This document shows positions 22,341 to 35,172 of a DNA stretch of 64,000 nt, piece after piece; position 1 is the first letter of the stretch; every line of letters starts with the position of its first letter. The stretch is from Aselliscus stoliczkanus (lineage: Eukaryota; Chordata; Mammalia; Chiroptera; Hipposideridae), in contig CM066733.1 of the NCBI GenBank assembly GCA_033961575.1, positions 106,669,921 through 106,733,920 of the forward strand. The letters run 5' to 3'. The position numbers were made by a program, and so were the translations under genes. The notes under the pieces are model-generated. The model was given only the letters and a program-made list of their open reading frames with translations, did no database searches and was not told the DNA's origin.

Positions 22341-22791
22341 TTTTTTTTTTAAGATTTTTTTTTTTTAAATTGGGGAATTGGGGGAGGGGAACAGCGTTGG
22401 GGAATCGGGGAAGGGGAACAGACAAGTTGCTGTCTTTTTGTTCTTCAGTTTAGTTGCAGAGGATGTTGCTTCACTGTTGGTATCGTCATTGCGCTCTTCC
22501 CGGATGAGGCAGATCTGTCGCTGGCCTCTGGATGTCGCTCACCACGGCTATTGGCAGCTCAGGCTTGGCTGCCAGCCGCTCACGCTGGCTGCGGGCCACT
22601 CACTGTAGCCTATGGCAGCCCACTGCAGCAGGGGCTGCAGCCCACACCATCACCGGGGCTCGCACAGCCCAGCTCCAGGTGGAGCTGTTGTTAGCTGTAG
22701 AGGGCAGTGTCACTGGCCCTCATGTGGGATCCGAACCGGGGCCGCTGGCATCACAAAACCAGCGCTTAACCAATGCGCCACTCGGCCGGCC
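22341..22791 (-). mobile_element. Long SINE (type B, subfamily i), inserted at the edge of an L1 tail
   Basis: The minus strand reads from GGCCGGCCGAGTGGCGCATT through GGTTCGGATCC to a run of A. It has subfamily i states: no ATGGGCC block, CACATGAGGG and GCGCTGG. The target-site duplication ctgtaattcttatttttt is at 22323-22340 and 22792-22809. The terminal AATAAAATCTT motif is degraded in this copy. Confidence 0.92.
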
Positions 22792-22809
22792 CTGTAATTC
22801 TTATTTTTT

Positions 22810-23054
22810 ATTTATTCATTTTATTATTAGTTTCAGGTATACAAAACAATGCAAGGTTATCCTTTTCACCCCTTACAAAGTGACAATCCCCCTCCCCTAA
22901 TCCACCATCCCCCACCCCCAATATCATACATATCTATTACACTTCTATTGACTCCATTCCCACACTATATTCCACATCACATGACTATATGTGTGTTAAA
23001 TTATAGTTGACATATAATATTATTCAGCGGCAGCTTCAGATGTACAGTGCAGAG
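22810..23054 (-). mobile_element. Severely 5'-truncated LINE-1 (3'UTR only)
   Basis: This is the antisense L1 3' end, with text such as 'attagtttcaggtatacaaa' and 'cagcttcagatgtacagtgc', matching the other L1 copies. Its target-site duplication gactgtaattcttatttt is at 22321-22338 and 23055-23072. The SINE at 22341 later entered the left junction. Confidence 0.85.
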
Positions 23055-23072
23055 GACTGTAATTCTTATTTT

Positions 23073-24175
23073 CATTATCTAAAATTTCCTCAAAACCTTC
23101 TTAGATGTATATATTTTTATTAACTCTACTTCTCCAAATTTGACCATTCCACTAATAAAGAGTGCCCGTGCGTGTTTTATTTGTAAACGTGAGTCTCCTG
23201 CAATCTGCCTTTCCACGAAAAGGATGCATCCTGGCAAGAAGAACTACAAAACTTCGAGTCTTCATTTGAAATGTACTGTGTTGGTAGTGGAACAGTCAAA
23301 CAGGCTGAAAAACTTACTCCACTGGTAATTTTAGGATGACTGCATATTGTAAACACTTCCCGCATTTCCCTCATGGAAAAACTGTTTTGCCCCTTTCCTC
23401 CCCCCTAACTTCAAATATTGGTTTACACATCAATATGATGATCTGATATATCATCTATTTCCAGAAATCTACTGATACCATTTTTTCCCAATATCAGTTG
23501 TGTTGTGGGATTTGAGATTACTTATTTATTTATTTTAATGGAGAAAGGTAAACATGTTTTCTCACTCTCTCATCTTGAAACAAATGTCCCCATTTATTTT
23601 ATTAAAATTCCTTTGATACTTTTTGAAACAAGCAGCATCTATGGAAACAACACAATTTTATTTAATGGCAGATGTATCTGGGGGCATAAAAATTGCAGTA
23701 ATAAAACCATTAGTGCCTTTGCTCAAATTGTTAAATTGTCATCCATTTTGGTGATGGTGCATGGTAAGGTATGTCTGAATCAGACGTGAATGTTGAGGCT
23801 GTGACTTACATAAAATACAAGATTCCATGCCCTGTTCATTCACACAGGCTCACTCACGCAGTGCAGAGCTAACATATGGGGCAAGGGGTGAGGACATGGA
23901 GGGCACAGTGCTGTGCTTGGTAGAATTCTCCTCCACCCTTTTAGTTCTCCCTACACACCACAGCATGGTAATAGAGTTGCTGACAAACACTGGTTTGGAG
24001 CACAGGATATCACAGAAGCATGCTCAGTCAGAATAGCTAGTGGTAGTATCAAGAAGGAAGATATGTAATGAAGCATTTTGGTCCATTTTTCAGGGATCAT
24101 GTTTAAAGACATTTCTTAAATTCTACTTATTTGTCCTGCAGTAAATTTTATTGTATTTTTTTGGTATTTTAACTA
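23073..24175. other. Stretch without recognised genes
   Basis: No repeat or RNA gene recognised. The open frames at 23505-23789 (94 codons) and 23827-24036 (69 codons) have no recognisable domain or splice context that I can support. Confidence 0.45.
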
Positions 24176-24227
24176 TTTTTATTTTCTTCAGCTTTGCTGA
24201 GGTATAATTGACAAACAAAATTGTATA

Positions 24228-24463
24228 CGAAGGGTGCCAAAAAATGTATATCCATTTTAAGAAAGGAAAACTGTATTAAAATTGTAATACTCAATTTATA
24301 CCAATCACAAATGATGAATACAAGTCACATTTGACTTCTGTGATTACAAGAGGTGCTCAAAGTGGTTACCATCACTATCTAGACACTTCTGATTATGGAG
24401 AACTACTGCTTGAACAATGTTGACCAAAGTGTCCACTTGTATACATGTTTTTGGCATCCCTGG
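24228..24463. mobile_element. Mariner-type MITE (non-autonomous DNA transposon)
   Basis: A 236-bp element with imperfect terminal inverted repeats of about 24 bases. The left end has gggtgccaaaaaatgtata; the right end read on the minus strand is gggatgccaaaaacatgtat. It is flanked by TA at 24226-24227 and 24464-24465. Removing it with one TA rejoins the L1 3'UTR as 'attgtatatatttaaagtg'. There is no transposase, so it must have been moved in trans. Confidence 0.82.
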
Positions 24464-24799
24464 TATATTTAAAGTGTACAACACAATTATTTGAAGTACA
24501 AGTATTGTGAAATTATCACCACAATTAAATTAATTAACTCATCTATCACTCAGATAGTTGCCATAACTATTTTTTGTCTGTGTGGTAAGAATGCTTAAGA
24601 TCTACTGTCTTAACAAATTTCAAGTATACAGTACAAAACAATACAATACATTAGCTACAGTCATCATTCTCTACCTTAGATCTCCAGAACTTATCCTGAA
24701 ACTGAAAGTTTGTATCCTTTAACCAAAATCACCCCATTTCCCCCACCCACTACCCCTGGCCACCTTCATTCTATTCTCTGTTTCTATGAGTTCAACTTT

Positions 24800-24805
<6 letters not shown>

Positions 24806-24852
<47 letters not shown>

Positions 24853-24945
24853 TGGGCAGTGTCACTGGCCCTCATATGTGGGATATGAACTGGGGCTGCT
24901 GGCGTCCCAAGCCAGCTCTTAAGCACTGCGCCACTCGGCCGGCCC
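24806..24945 (-). mobile_element. Short SINE (type A) with (AAAT)n tail
   Basis: The minus strand reads GGGCCGGCCGAGTGGCGCAG through CACTGCCC into an ATAAAT-repeat tail (TTTA-rich on the plus strand, to about 24850). The target-site duplication tcaactttttattt is at 24792-24805 and 24946-24959. It is nested in the old antisense L1. Confidence 0.9.
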
Positions 24946-26285
24946 TCAACTTTTTATTTTTTATGGTTTTTAGATGCCACATATGAGTGAGGTCATACAG
25001 TATGTGTCCCTCTGTCTGGCTTATTTCATTTAGAATAATGTCTTCCAGGTTCATCCATATTGTCACAAATGATAGGAATCCTTCCTTTTATGGCTGAAGA
25101 ATATTCTATATAATTTTACTTTTTTCAACTTTTCAGCTGTTGATATGGGCAGATATCTCTTCAAGATACTGATTTTGTTTCCTTCGGATACACACCCAAA
25201 AAGGAGATTGCTGGATCTAAAGGTAGTTCTATTTTTAATTTCTTGAGGACCCTTCATACTATTTTCCATAATGACTATCAATTTTCACTCCTACTAACAT
25301 TGTATAAGAGTTCTCCTTTCTCTACAACCTAACTTACACTTTTTCTCTCTTATCTTTCTTATAATATCCATCCTAACAGGTGCTAGGTTGTACGTTATTC
25401 TATTTTGATGTGCATTTTCTTGGTGATTAGTGATGTTGAGCACTTTTCATATATCTGTTGGTCATCTGTATGTCTTCTTTGCAAAAATGTACATTCAGGT
25501 CCTTTGCCCATTTTTAATTAGATTATTTGGGTGGGGGGGTTGTTATTTAGTTGTACATATTCCTTATATATTTAGATATTAACCCTTTTCTACCAATCCA
25601 TAGGTTGGGTTTTTATTTTGTTGATTGTTTATTTTACTGTGCAGAAGCTTTTTAGTTTGATGTAGTCCCACTTGTTTATTTTTGCTTTTGGTGTCATATC
25701 TAAACATCATTGCCAAACCAATGCCAAGAGCTTCTTCCCTATGTTCTCTTCCAGGAGTTTTATGGTTCCTGGTCTTATGCTTAAGTCTTTACTTCATTTC
25801 AAGTTAATTTTTGTGAGTGGTATAATATGGGCGTCCAGTTTCATTTCTTGTATGTGGGTATCCAGTTTTCTCAATGCCATCTATTTTAAAGACTTGCTTT
25901 TCTCCATTGTGTGTTCTAGGGTACCCTTGTCAAAGATTACTTGATTGCATACATGGCAGTTCACTTCTGAGCTCTCACACTCTTCATACTCTTCCTTTGC
26001 TCTGTAGGTCTGTTCTTGTGCCAATACAATACTGTTTTGATTACTATAGTTTCATAATATAGTTTGAAATCAGGAAATATGATGTCTCCAACTTTGTTCT
26101 TCTTTCTGATTATTTCTTTGGCTATTTGGTGGTTTTGCGATTCCATATAAACTTTAGAACTTTTTTTCCTATTTTTGTGAAAAATGCCATTGGGATATTG
26201 GTAGGGATTTTATTGAATCTGTAGATCACATTGGGTAGCATGAGTGTTTTAACAATATTAACAGTTCTCCCAGTCCATGAACACA

Positions 26286-27843
26286 AATTATGTTTCTCTT
26301 TATTTTATGTTGCTTATAAACCATTTTAAAAAATCTTTCTGGATGTGTTCTTAAAAATGTTTGACACATTTTAAATTTTGCTCTGCATCCACAAAGAGAG
26401 CTATGTCTAATCTTGTTACATTTTGAAAGGATCTTATTTACCAGTGGTTCTGTAAACAAATAATATCAAAGCATGATATTACTGATTATTACTCCTCTTT
26501 AAACACATTCCAACTGAAGAACATTCTTTCCTGGCTGGATATCATAACTTGTGTACAAGTCAATAATCGCAGATCCTTAGATTCAAGCATGAAGAAAGTA
26601 TTTAAAAATAGTGACCATGCCTCTGAATAGCTGTCTCTTAATTTACTCATCACTAACTCATTTCACATTTCTCATAATGCCCACTATCAGTTTTATGACA
26701 AAATGATGTGTCTGCTTTTTGTGTGAGTTTACATTTTAATGCAATTGATTATTTTTAACAATCACTTTCCCCCTGCATATCCACTACACACATAACTCCA
26801 TATTAAAATGTTAAGGACACAAAGTTTATGATGTATTTTTCCTACCTTTTTTTTGTTGCAAAAATGTATCATGACTTTTTAGCCTTTTCAGACAACCCAA
26901 TATCAAGACTTCAAGTAGTAAATAATATAAAGTACGGGTGAGACAGAGAAATAAAAAGATACATGGCAATACAATGTTTATAAATGTATAATAGAAACCC
27001 TAGTAAAATATTGCTTTATATGGCCCAATGAGGTATAGTTACTGAAAATTACAAGAAGACAAATTTTGGGTTGTAAAGATGAAACCTGTCACAGTCCTGA
27101 TAGACAGGCTACCTCAAGAGATAGTGGGTTCTCTGTCACTGTAGGTTTTCAGACAGACTGTGCCACCACTTAATGGGGATATAACAAAGGGAATTCAAAC
27201 ATCATATAAGTACTTTTACTAGAAATCTTTAAAAGATTCTTCAAATGCTAAGACTTTATGAAATCTATTCACACTTCTGCTTGAGGCCTCTTCCTAATTT
27301 TTGAAACCTTTGGCTTCTAAAATCATGAATTATCTGTAAGTACTATCAGGTGATTATTAGAACAAATACATTAAATGTCACTTTAACACTTCCCTATTAT
27401 TCCAAGAGACTTTTATCTACTTAGTCTAACCTTTTTCTTTTTTTGGTGACAGAAAAACAATTCCTTCTGCTTTTTTTCCTTGACAGAACAAGAAGCCATG
27501 GATAAAGATTGTGTTGTATATTTTTGGATGCTTTACACATAATAAAATATATGAAAAAGTCTATTTGAGAAAATTGGCATCAAACTCTCTCAACAGCTTG
27601 GCTCCTTAGCCAACTTGAACACAAACAAGATGCTTTAAAATCCATTCACTCAGAATTGATATGGCTAAAGTGAAGGTAGTTAGGCGTGGAAGAATTGCTT
27701 CTAAGTAATTAGAAATATTCCTGTGGAGACCAGTGACTAAATGGAGTAGTCTTGCCTGTATACCATGGTATTATTCAGTCCAAATCTGAAATACTTAGAC
27801 TGAGGTCATAGAATTCATGGCAGCATTTATAGAACATAGTCAT
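26286..27843. other. AT-rich stretch without recognised genes
   Basis: No gene or confident repeat. The start may still be highly diverged L1, but I cannot follow the similarity past about 26285. Confidence 0.45.
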
Positions 27844-27860
27844 CAAAATACTATTTCTTG

Positions 27861-27995
27861 CCAGCCGAGTGGCGCAGTAGTTAAGCGCTGGTTTGGGAAG
27901 CCAGCGGCCCCGGTTTGGTTCCCACATATGAGGGCCAGTGACTGCCCTCAAAACAAAACAACAACAACAACAACAAAAAAAAACATTTATATGCC
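27861..27995 (+). mobile_element. Short SINE (type A)
   Basis: The head CCAGCCGAGTGGCGCAGTAG lacks the first GGG. The body ends at GACTGCCCTC, and the tail is CAA-rich and A-rich. The perfect 17-bp target-site duplication caaaatactatttcttg is at 27844-27860 and 27996-28012. Confidence 0.92.
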
Positions 27996-28133
27996 CAAAA
28001 TACTATTTCTTGATGGCAATAGATATCTCTGAATTGATTTAAAGATAAGTTTCTATCTGTGATTTTCTAATCTATCAAAGTATGTTTAATTGATTATATT
28101 ATTTTACTCTTCATATATGAATTAGAAGTTTCT

Positions 28134-28590
28134 GGGTTTTTTTGTTTTTAAAGATTTTATTGGGGAATTGGGGGAGGGGAACAGCGTTGGGGAACTGGGG
28201 AAGGGGAACAGACAAGTTGCTGTCTTTTTGTTCTTCAGTCTAGTTGCGGAGGACGTTGCTTCACTGGCCCATGTTGGTATCATCATTGCGCTCTTCCTGG
28301 ATGAGGCAGATCGGTCGCTGGTCTCTGGATGGTTGCTCACCCCGGATTTTGGCAGCTCATGCTGGCTGCCAGCCGCTCACGGTGGCTGCCAGCCACTCAC
28401 TGTAGCCTATGGTCGCCCACTGCAGCAGGGGCTGCAGCCTGCACTGTTGCCGGGGCTCGCACAGCCCAGCTCCAGGTGGAGCTGTTGTTAGCTGTAGAGG
28501 GCAGTGTGACTGGCCCTCATATGTGGGATCCGAACCGGGGCTGCTGGCGTCCCAAACCAGCTCTTAAACAATGAGCCACTCGGCCGGCCC
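28134..28590 (-). mobile_element. Long SINE (type B, subfamily ii)
   Basis: The minus strand runs from GGGCCGGCCGAGTGGCTCAT to CCCCAATAAAATCTT and an A-tail. It carries the subfamily ii states: ATGGGCC block present, CACATATGAGGG and GAGCTGG. The target-site duplication agaagtttct is at 28124-28133 and 28591-28600. Confidence 0.92.
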
Positions 28591-28600
28591 AGAAGTTTCT

Positions 28601-31600
28601 CGTATTTTTATATTGGCATAATTGTTTATCTTTGGAAAGATAAATATGTGTTTTACCACTCAAAATTAATAGAAGTTTGTTATTTCAATGACTATATAAA
28701 TATTAGTGACATCCTAGATATGAGCCATTGCTTAATAACCTAAGGAAGTGTTTAAAATAACATGACAGACAATGTCAACAGACAATGTCAAGTTCATAAT
28801 TGTAATACTGATCGTATGATACTGAATTAGTATTCTGAGTAATTTACTTGAGTTGATAAAGTATCCTTTTAGCTTTAGTATTGTATTATTTCTAACATGG
28901 TGCTGCTACATATAAGAAGTAGGCCTCAGAATTAATGGTAAGTGACATATTTTTTGGAATAAATTTATTATAGTTCATTAGCTGATCAAATTATAATGTT
29001 TTAATTTGGGAAAATGAATAAATTTCCTAGAGATATTTATATAAGTTTTTCTCAGTTACAATGATAAAGCAATAAGTAAGTATAAAGTCAAATGGCAAAA
29101 TTACATTCAGAAAGAAAAAATAATAATAACTGAAAATCAAATTACAGAATGAGAGAATTCATCATAAAGATACAATAAAGAACTACCTTATTAATATTTC
29201 TTAGTAGAAAATTTCTATTTGCTTGTTTTCATGTTTTTAATTTGACAGCAACTGATAAAAATATAATGCCAAGAAAGGGAATATTGAAATACATAATTTT
29301 GTAAAAATTAATTCTATTGTACTGTCCTTTGATATTTAACATACACATAAATTTCAAATACTCCACCATTATTACATTTATATTATTTTCAAAGCTAGTC
29401 ATTTATAGCAATTCCTCCTAAAAGTTTTATTATATCAGAATAATCAACTTTTAAAAACATGTAACATTTGAAAGTTAAACAAATGTTCATGTTTAGATAA
29501 ATACTTGACATATTAATATTCAGAGTACTATACAATTACTTTGTAATTTCTATGTACTACTATATAACTACAAAATAGGCAATTATATTTCCATAAATAA
29601 CTGGGGCGCAGGAGCAAGGAGAGAATTAGAAAGGAACAGCATGTTATGGTGGTTACAACATAATATGCATACTTATTGGGGAAGAGTCTTGAAGAAGAAA
29701 AGGGGTTTATAGTATCTCATAATTCTATCATGAAATTTAGAAGATTTCTTCACACCTCTTATTTCATTCTTCCTGTTAACGTAAGTTATTACCTTAAATC
29801 TGATGAATCAAGGTATTTAGAACTGGAGCGGATAGAGAAACATGAAATTAGGTTGAAACAAACATTTCAGGAAATAGGAAGTGAGTCTGTTATTTTCACT
29901 ATGGTTTTGTGGAATTTGGATTGAGCAGAATGAGTTGAGAGGAATACATTTAAAGATAACTAAGTGAATATCAATTCTCTCTATTAGGAAGCAAATGATA
30001 TGTCATGCTGAATAAAACTTTCTAAATTCAGACAAATAAAATACTTCCTGTAGAACCTGGCTTTAGGAATTTGAAACAGTATTCTTTTCACAATTTTAGT
30101 ATATTCATTTTTACCTATAAACTTACTAATGTACCTATTCTACACTTCTGTATTTTTTTTATATATTTTTGCTCTTAATATACTACTCCAAAGAATGTGG
30201 GTATCTCCTTCTAGAAAATGTTCTTCCCCACATTAAATTAGATTTCTATTACAAGCAAATGAACAAAAACCAACCCACAACAACAGTAAAACTTGTAAAG
30301 AATTAAAGTGCAATCTAATTAGTTCTAAATAAGTATCTGTGCCTAGTTCTGTGGGGTATTTCCTAACAGGTATTTTTTATAGTTAATGAACCACATCTTT
30401 ATCCCATTATCCACGTTCAATTCCTTATCCCACTAACTACGTTCAATATGTTTTTCACTCATAGACTCTATGAATGGACATATAAAGATATTTTAAAAGT
30501 GTGTTCATTTAGCTGAAAGAATTAAACATATAACCTTCCACATTTAGTCCTACTATATGATAACTTAGGAAAATTAAAATGTTTGGAATTTCTTCCTATC
30601 AATATTTATTAAATTTGAAGGACTTACAAAAATGAAACACTATAAACAAGAAAAGCTGTTGGTGTATGGTACATATTGATATGCGATTTTTAAACCATAT
30701 TTAATTTTTAAGAAGCTAGAGCTTAAAAAGTCAATTCCCATTTTACTTATATCAAGCTTTGACACATTTATGAATAGTTTATTTGCTCACTTTATTTGAT
30801 TTTTGTGTGGGTTGCTTTACCATTTTTTTCTCATTTTCTAGTTCACTGAATTCTAAGTAAATTTTAAGAATGTGGCAAATTCCAATGGGCTCTGTGTGTT
30901 ACAGTTTCATCATTTCTCCCTTTTTTATTATCTTTAACCTCACTTGATTTTTTAATATTCCCCAAATGAAAGACATCTTACACGCAGATTATAATAGTCT
31001 ATAATCTTCTTAAGCATTTTACCTTTTTCACTTTATAAAGTATAAATAACTTGTGTTCTATTTTTAAAATGAAATGTTTATCTGTAAAGATTTTGAATAT
31101 AAAATCATATGTGCAGTCAAAAACAAGTGATTAAATAAAAGCCCATGATTCAAGAGAAACTGAAAAAAACTGGTCCTTTGGAGTTGACAGTTAGGTTGTG
31201 GCTATTTCTCTTAACAACCAATTGCTTTGCCAGGAAGAGAAATTTTGTATATGGATTCAAACTTCTCAGAAAGTACAAACTTCTTAAAATACCACAGCAA
31301 TTTTTATCAGCATCCTTCTAGGGATGGGTATAGTCAGTCTAAACATCACACTGAAGTGACTGGGGACCAATAATACAAATACCAATGCTATACATCAATT
31401 AAGGGTCTGATGAGGGTGAGAGGAATCAATTAATCTTATTTTATATTTCCTTATTAGCTCCCTAATGGATATTAAATTGCAAAGCAATTCTAATGAGTGT
31501 GTGTAACAGGTACGATTTATATTTGTTTTTACAATTTCTTTCCCAGAGCCTCATTATTCCCCATCTCTATCTCCTATATCCCATTTCTTGATAATTGAGC

Positions 31601-31685
31601 AGGGACTCTGCCACCTTCACTCATCTCTCAGCTACTACCAAAGTTCTCAAGTACTTTTCCTGCCCTTGACAGTGTGATCTTATCA
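28601..31685. other. AT-rich stretch without recognised genes
   Basis: Three kilobases with no confident repeat or gene. The 82-codon frame at 29676-29924 has no recognised domain. Confidence 0.5.
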
Positions 31686-31689
31686 GTAC

Positions 31690-31890
31690 TGCGTAGTAGA
31701 AAGGTCATGCATGGTCTCAGCATTCAAAACCCAGGTCTTTTACTTCTAGCCATGTGAATGTAGGTAATTCACCAAATCTCTTGGGGCCTCGGTCTCCTCA
31801 GCTGTACAACATACATCCTTTTTCAGTAAATAGATGTAAAGCACCAGAGAAGGAATTTGGTACAAGATATTCAATATTTGGTATATATTT
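31690..31890 (+). repeat. MIR-like ancient SINE fragment
   Basis: The text follows the MIR core order: 'attcaaaacccaggtctttt', then 'agccatgtgaatgtaggtaa', then 'ctcggtctcctcagctgtac', then 'agatgtaaagcaccagagaa'. It is heavily diverged. MIR elements are ancient tRNA-SINEs shared by mammals. Confidence 0.65.
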
Positions 31891-32315
31891 TCAAAACTAA
31901 GTCTAAATTAGTTGCAGATGATTTGTTTCCTGTGACTCATATTTTCATTAATATGGCTAAGAATAAGAATGTTATGCTTTGAATGATTTACTTTTGATCC
32001 CAATTCAAAATTGGAAGGGCAAATCTCCCTTAATTTGGGGAGTAATATGTAGAGAAGTTAGAGAAAGCAGGAATGGGAGACTGGAGTGTTTCATACCCAC
32101 AATTTATGCTTTTGTTTGAAAATTGTCATCCCAATTGAAATTTCTAAATGTTAACTATAATGAGAATGCAAATTTACCCACACTGTACTCATATGAGCAC
32201 ATAACGTTTAGCTTCCTTAATCTTCTATAATTGATCTGATCTCCATGAGCCCCCTTCCTTCAAATTACAGGAAAGTGTGGTATTAAACTCAGTTTCCCAC
32301 ACATACTTGTGCAAG

Positions 32316-32316
32316 C

Positions 32317-32348
<32 letters not shown>

Positions 32349-32349
32349 G
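32316..32349. repeat. (CA)n microsatellite
   Basis: A near-perfect CA run with GC interruptions at both ends. Confidence 0.97.
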
Positions 32350-34915
32350 CATTGCAAGTATAATATAGTCCAATTGATAAGCTCAGAACAGCCAAATAGT
32401 TTTCACCATCAGTTTATACAATCCAATTTGTTCATGATAGTTTGATATATTTCAGATTCAAATCTCACCTCTGGATTCTTTCCAAGGTGGTGTCTATATA
32501 TGGAAGTTTCTATAATCATGTTTTGGGAAATATATACTGGCCAGTGTTTCCAGACAAGAGACCAGGTAGAACCTGTCCATGGGCACTGAGCAGGTAAAGT
32601 TGGCAGCTGTTTCCTGGTTTCTCAGAGAGGTCACTTCATCTCACATTGGCTATTGCCTGCATTACATAGTCCCCTTATGTCTGGCCCAAGTTTTCTGCCC
32701 TGAGACTTTCAGTTGCAGGATAGTTTCCCTCCCACTTCACTGAAATCCTTTGTAAGCTTGCCACACAGAAAGGTCAGATCTGGCACATGCCTCCACAGGG
32801 TACACAGAAATTCTGGCTGTCATTCATGTGACATGGGTACTGAAGGGACCCTCCAGCCTTCCTTCTGTCTCACTCACTATGTTTCAATGATTATTTTACT
32901 CTCATGGGGAGTACAATATTAGAAATATATTCTATAAGTCTGTCTTCCCACCACATCCAAAGCAGAAACAGAATAGCTCCTCTTCCTGAAGTTTTCAGCC
33001 TGCTGCTCACTCCTCACCACCCCTGGTATTGTAGCTCAGCAAAAAATGAGAGGGAGCCACAGCATGCCCTCTTTCCACCTTGAAAATCCTCACCCTTCAT
33101 TTTACAATCTGCCGGGATGCAGGAGTCAGCTTTTCCTTTCCTCTTTCAAAAGGCCATAGGCACAGCATCTATATCCCTTCTTCTGCACATCTGAATTAAC
33201 ATGCCTTCACTCGGTCTCTCCTATGTCTGCCAGAAGGAAAACTGGATTACTAACAGGGGATGTAAATCAGCAGGGATTTCAGAAATTTAAAACTCATTAT
33301 GTAACTTTTATTAATGTGTTAACTATGACCTATTTTCCCTTATTATATAAAAACAAATTTAGCAAAAAATAAACAAATAAATAAATAAAATAAATTTAGC
33401 AAATATTGGAACAATTTAATTTGATTATATAAATAAGGAATTTGGATTTCATTGTTTGTGATGAATAGAGAAATTTAGTTCATATTTTTGTTGATGGAAA
33501 TGAGATTTGTATAAGATGTGTGTGTGTGACTACATATGTATACATATAAATGTAAACAAGAATATATACATTTATATATAATGAATAGAATAGTTGTAAT
33601 ATAATGAATAGAAAATATGTATACTTTTATGTAAATATTTACATATATATGTATATATTAGACTTCCTTCATTATTTTTTAGACTTCCTCCTTTCAATCT
33701 TGTATCTTGGAAATAGAGGCTATGTAACTTAAATGAAAAAAATCTCAAGCCAAACAAAAGCAGGAGAGTAAGACACCAAATCCTGTGTACATCACTACTT
33801 TTCAAGTCTTTCCCTCCAGATTGTAGGATGTAGCAAAAGTATATTAGAGTTTGATAACTATATTAGAGTTTGATAGCTATCTTAAAATAGGATAGTTATC
33901 CTAAAAATGCTCTTACTTAAGGAAAAAAATAATTTATTTTATGATGAAAATACTTTTTGCTTGTATGTTTGCATTTATTTCATTTGTAGAGGAAACTTGG
34001 CACTGAATATAACAGATTGAAATAGTTTAACATAGTTGTTTTAGCTCTACACAGCTTGTAATCACAGTGATCTACACTAGACAAATAGTCTTTCTTACCT
34101 ATTCTCCAGAAGACTTTCAATCCTTATTTGAATTAACAAATTAGAAAAACTTGTGACTTACTCCTCAGAGAAATAAATCATTGCAGATATGAAAATGTTA
34201 TGGTTATTTTTTTTGCTATGGATGCTGTATTTTAGTGTTTTTAAATTTTGTAACTTCTGAGAAAAAAACATTTAAAAACCTAAACGAAAGTGAGTTGGGC
34301 TCTTAAAAGTGGGCATGGATATACTGCTGGCAAACTCTAATGCCAATGAACAGAAAAATAATAGCAATCTCCTTTGTACACCTTTTAAAAGTTATTTTTA
34401 ATGGCCTGTGAGAATGACAGCTCTTTATACCTGATAAAGTTATCTGATTAAAACTGCAACTGCGTCTGAAAATTGTCACTTTATTTGAAGCTGTGTGCAT
34501 GAGACATATGCTACATAACTGCCCCCCGCCACTTGATTTCATGGTTTACAATTTTATTATTTCTTCACTTGAAATACAATCTACTATTCAGCTATTAAAG
34601 CATGACTTTTCTCAGTGCCACAATTAAGGTTGTCTAGACATTTCCATTGTAATCCTGTTTTTCAAGGATTTTTAGACTATTCTATGAAAATTTGAAAATT
34701 AGGATTAATTTTTAAAGAGAAACTGTATATTTTTTCCAATTAAATTAGAAAAAAAACAATAACTGAATAATTTGGACCTATGAAATAGTTAAGAATAAAA
34801 AGGTGCTTTTATGAGCTTTAAAGTACGTTTTGCAGATATCATATATTTTTCAATGCAGCAGCATATTATAATATCAGCAAAATTCTATTAAAGACTCATA
34901 TGCAGTGAATAAAAA
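32350..34915. other. AT-rich stretch without recognised genes
   Basis: No gene recognised. It contains a short AAAT run (33368-33392) and a local duplication of 'tatattagagtttgata' at 33839 and 33860. Small frames at 32713-32922, 33572-33805 and 34303-34542 have no recognised domains. Confidence 0.5.
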
Positions 34916-34924
34916 ATTAACATA

Positions 34925-35132
34925 TGCATAAATGCACACATCTGATTTTCAGCTGTAGCCAGTGCTGTGCAAGCCCCTCCTGCCCATCCATCAGCTGAGC
35001 AACTCTCACTGGGCTCTGGTGAGTGGGCTGACCGCAATATTGAGCTGCTCCATCCCCCTGAAGGGTAGCTCTTAACAGAGAATAGCTTTGCCTGCCTTGC
35101 TGGGGAACATTACTCTCTCCACCAAAAGAGTT
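34925..35132. repeat. Left half of an unidentified older sequence interrupted by the full-length L1
   Basis: This GC-richer segment ('gctcttaacagagaatagct', 'gccttgctggggaacattac') continues after the L1 at 41783. It looks like an old interspersed repeat, perhaps an LTR, but I cannot name it. Confidence 0.35.
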
Positions 35133-35162
35133 AAAAAATCTGGCCCCCTGAGGAGTTCAGGT

Positions 35163-35172
35163 AAGATGGCGG
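35163..35172 (+). promoter_or_regulatory. YY1-like site near L1 5' end
   Basis: AAGATGGCGG begins 13 bases from the element's first base. In human L1 a YY1 site at nearly this offset sets the transcription start. The same arrangement is kept in the half-L1 element at 12491-12500. Confidence 0.65.

Larger units (their letters stand above)
24176..26285 (-). mobile_element. Old LINE-1, antisense, with two nested insertions
   Basis: The plus strand is the reverse complement of an L1 3'UTR followed by the back half of ORF2. It starts 'gctgaggtataattgacaaa', passes 'gttcatccatattgtcacaa' and 'gattgctggatctaaaggta', and ends near 'aacaatattaacagttctcc'. Divergence is higher than in the L1 copies at 16 and 35 kb, so it is older. 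A MITE (24228-24463) and a short SINE (24806-24945) are inserted in its 3'UTR part. Small antisense frames such as 25961-26146 are broken ORF2 pieces. Confidence 0.85.

Noticed and set aside
29676..29924. 82-codon frame as a possible small gene
   Set aside because: No recognisable domain, no splice or promoter context, and its length is expected by chance in AT-rich DNA.
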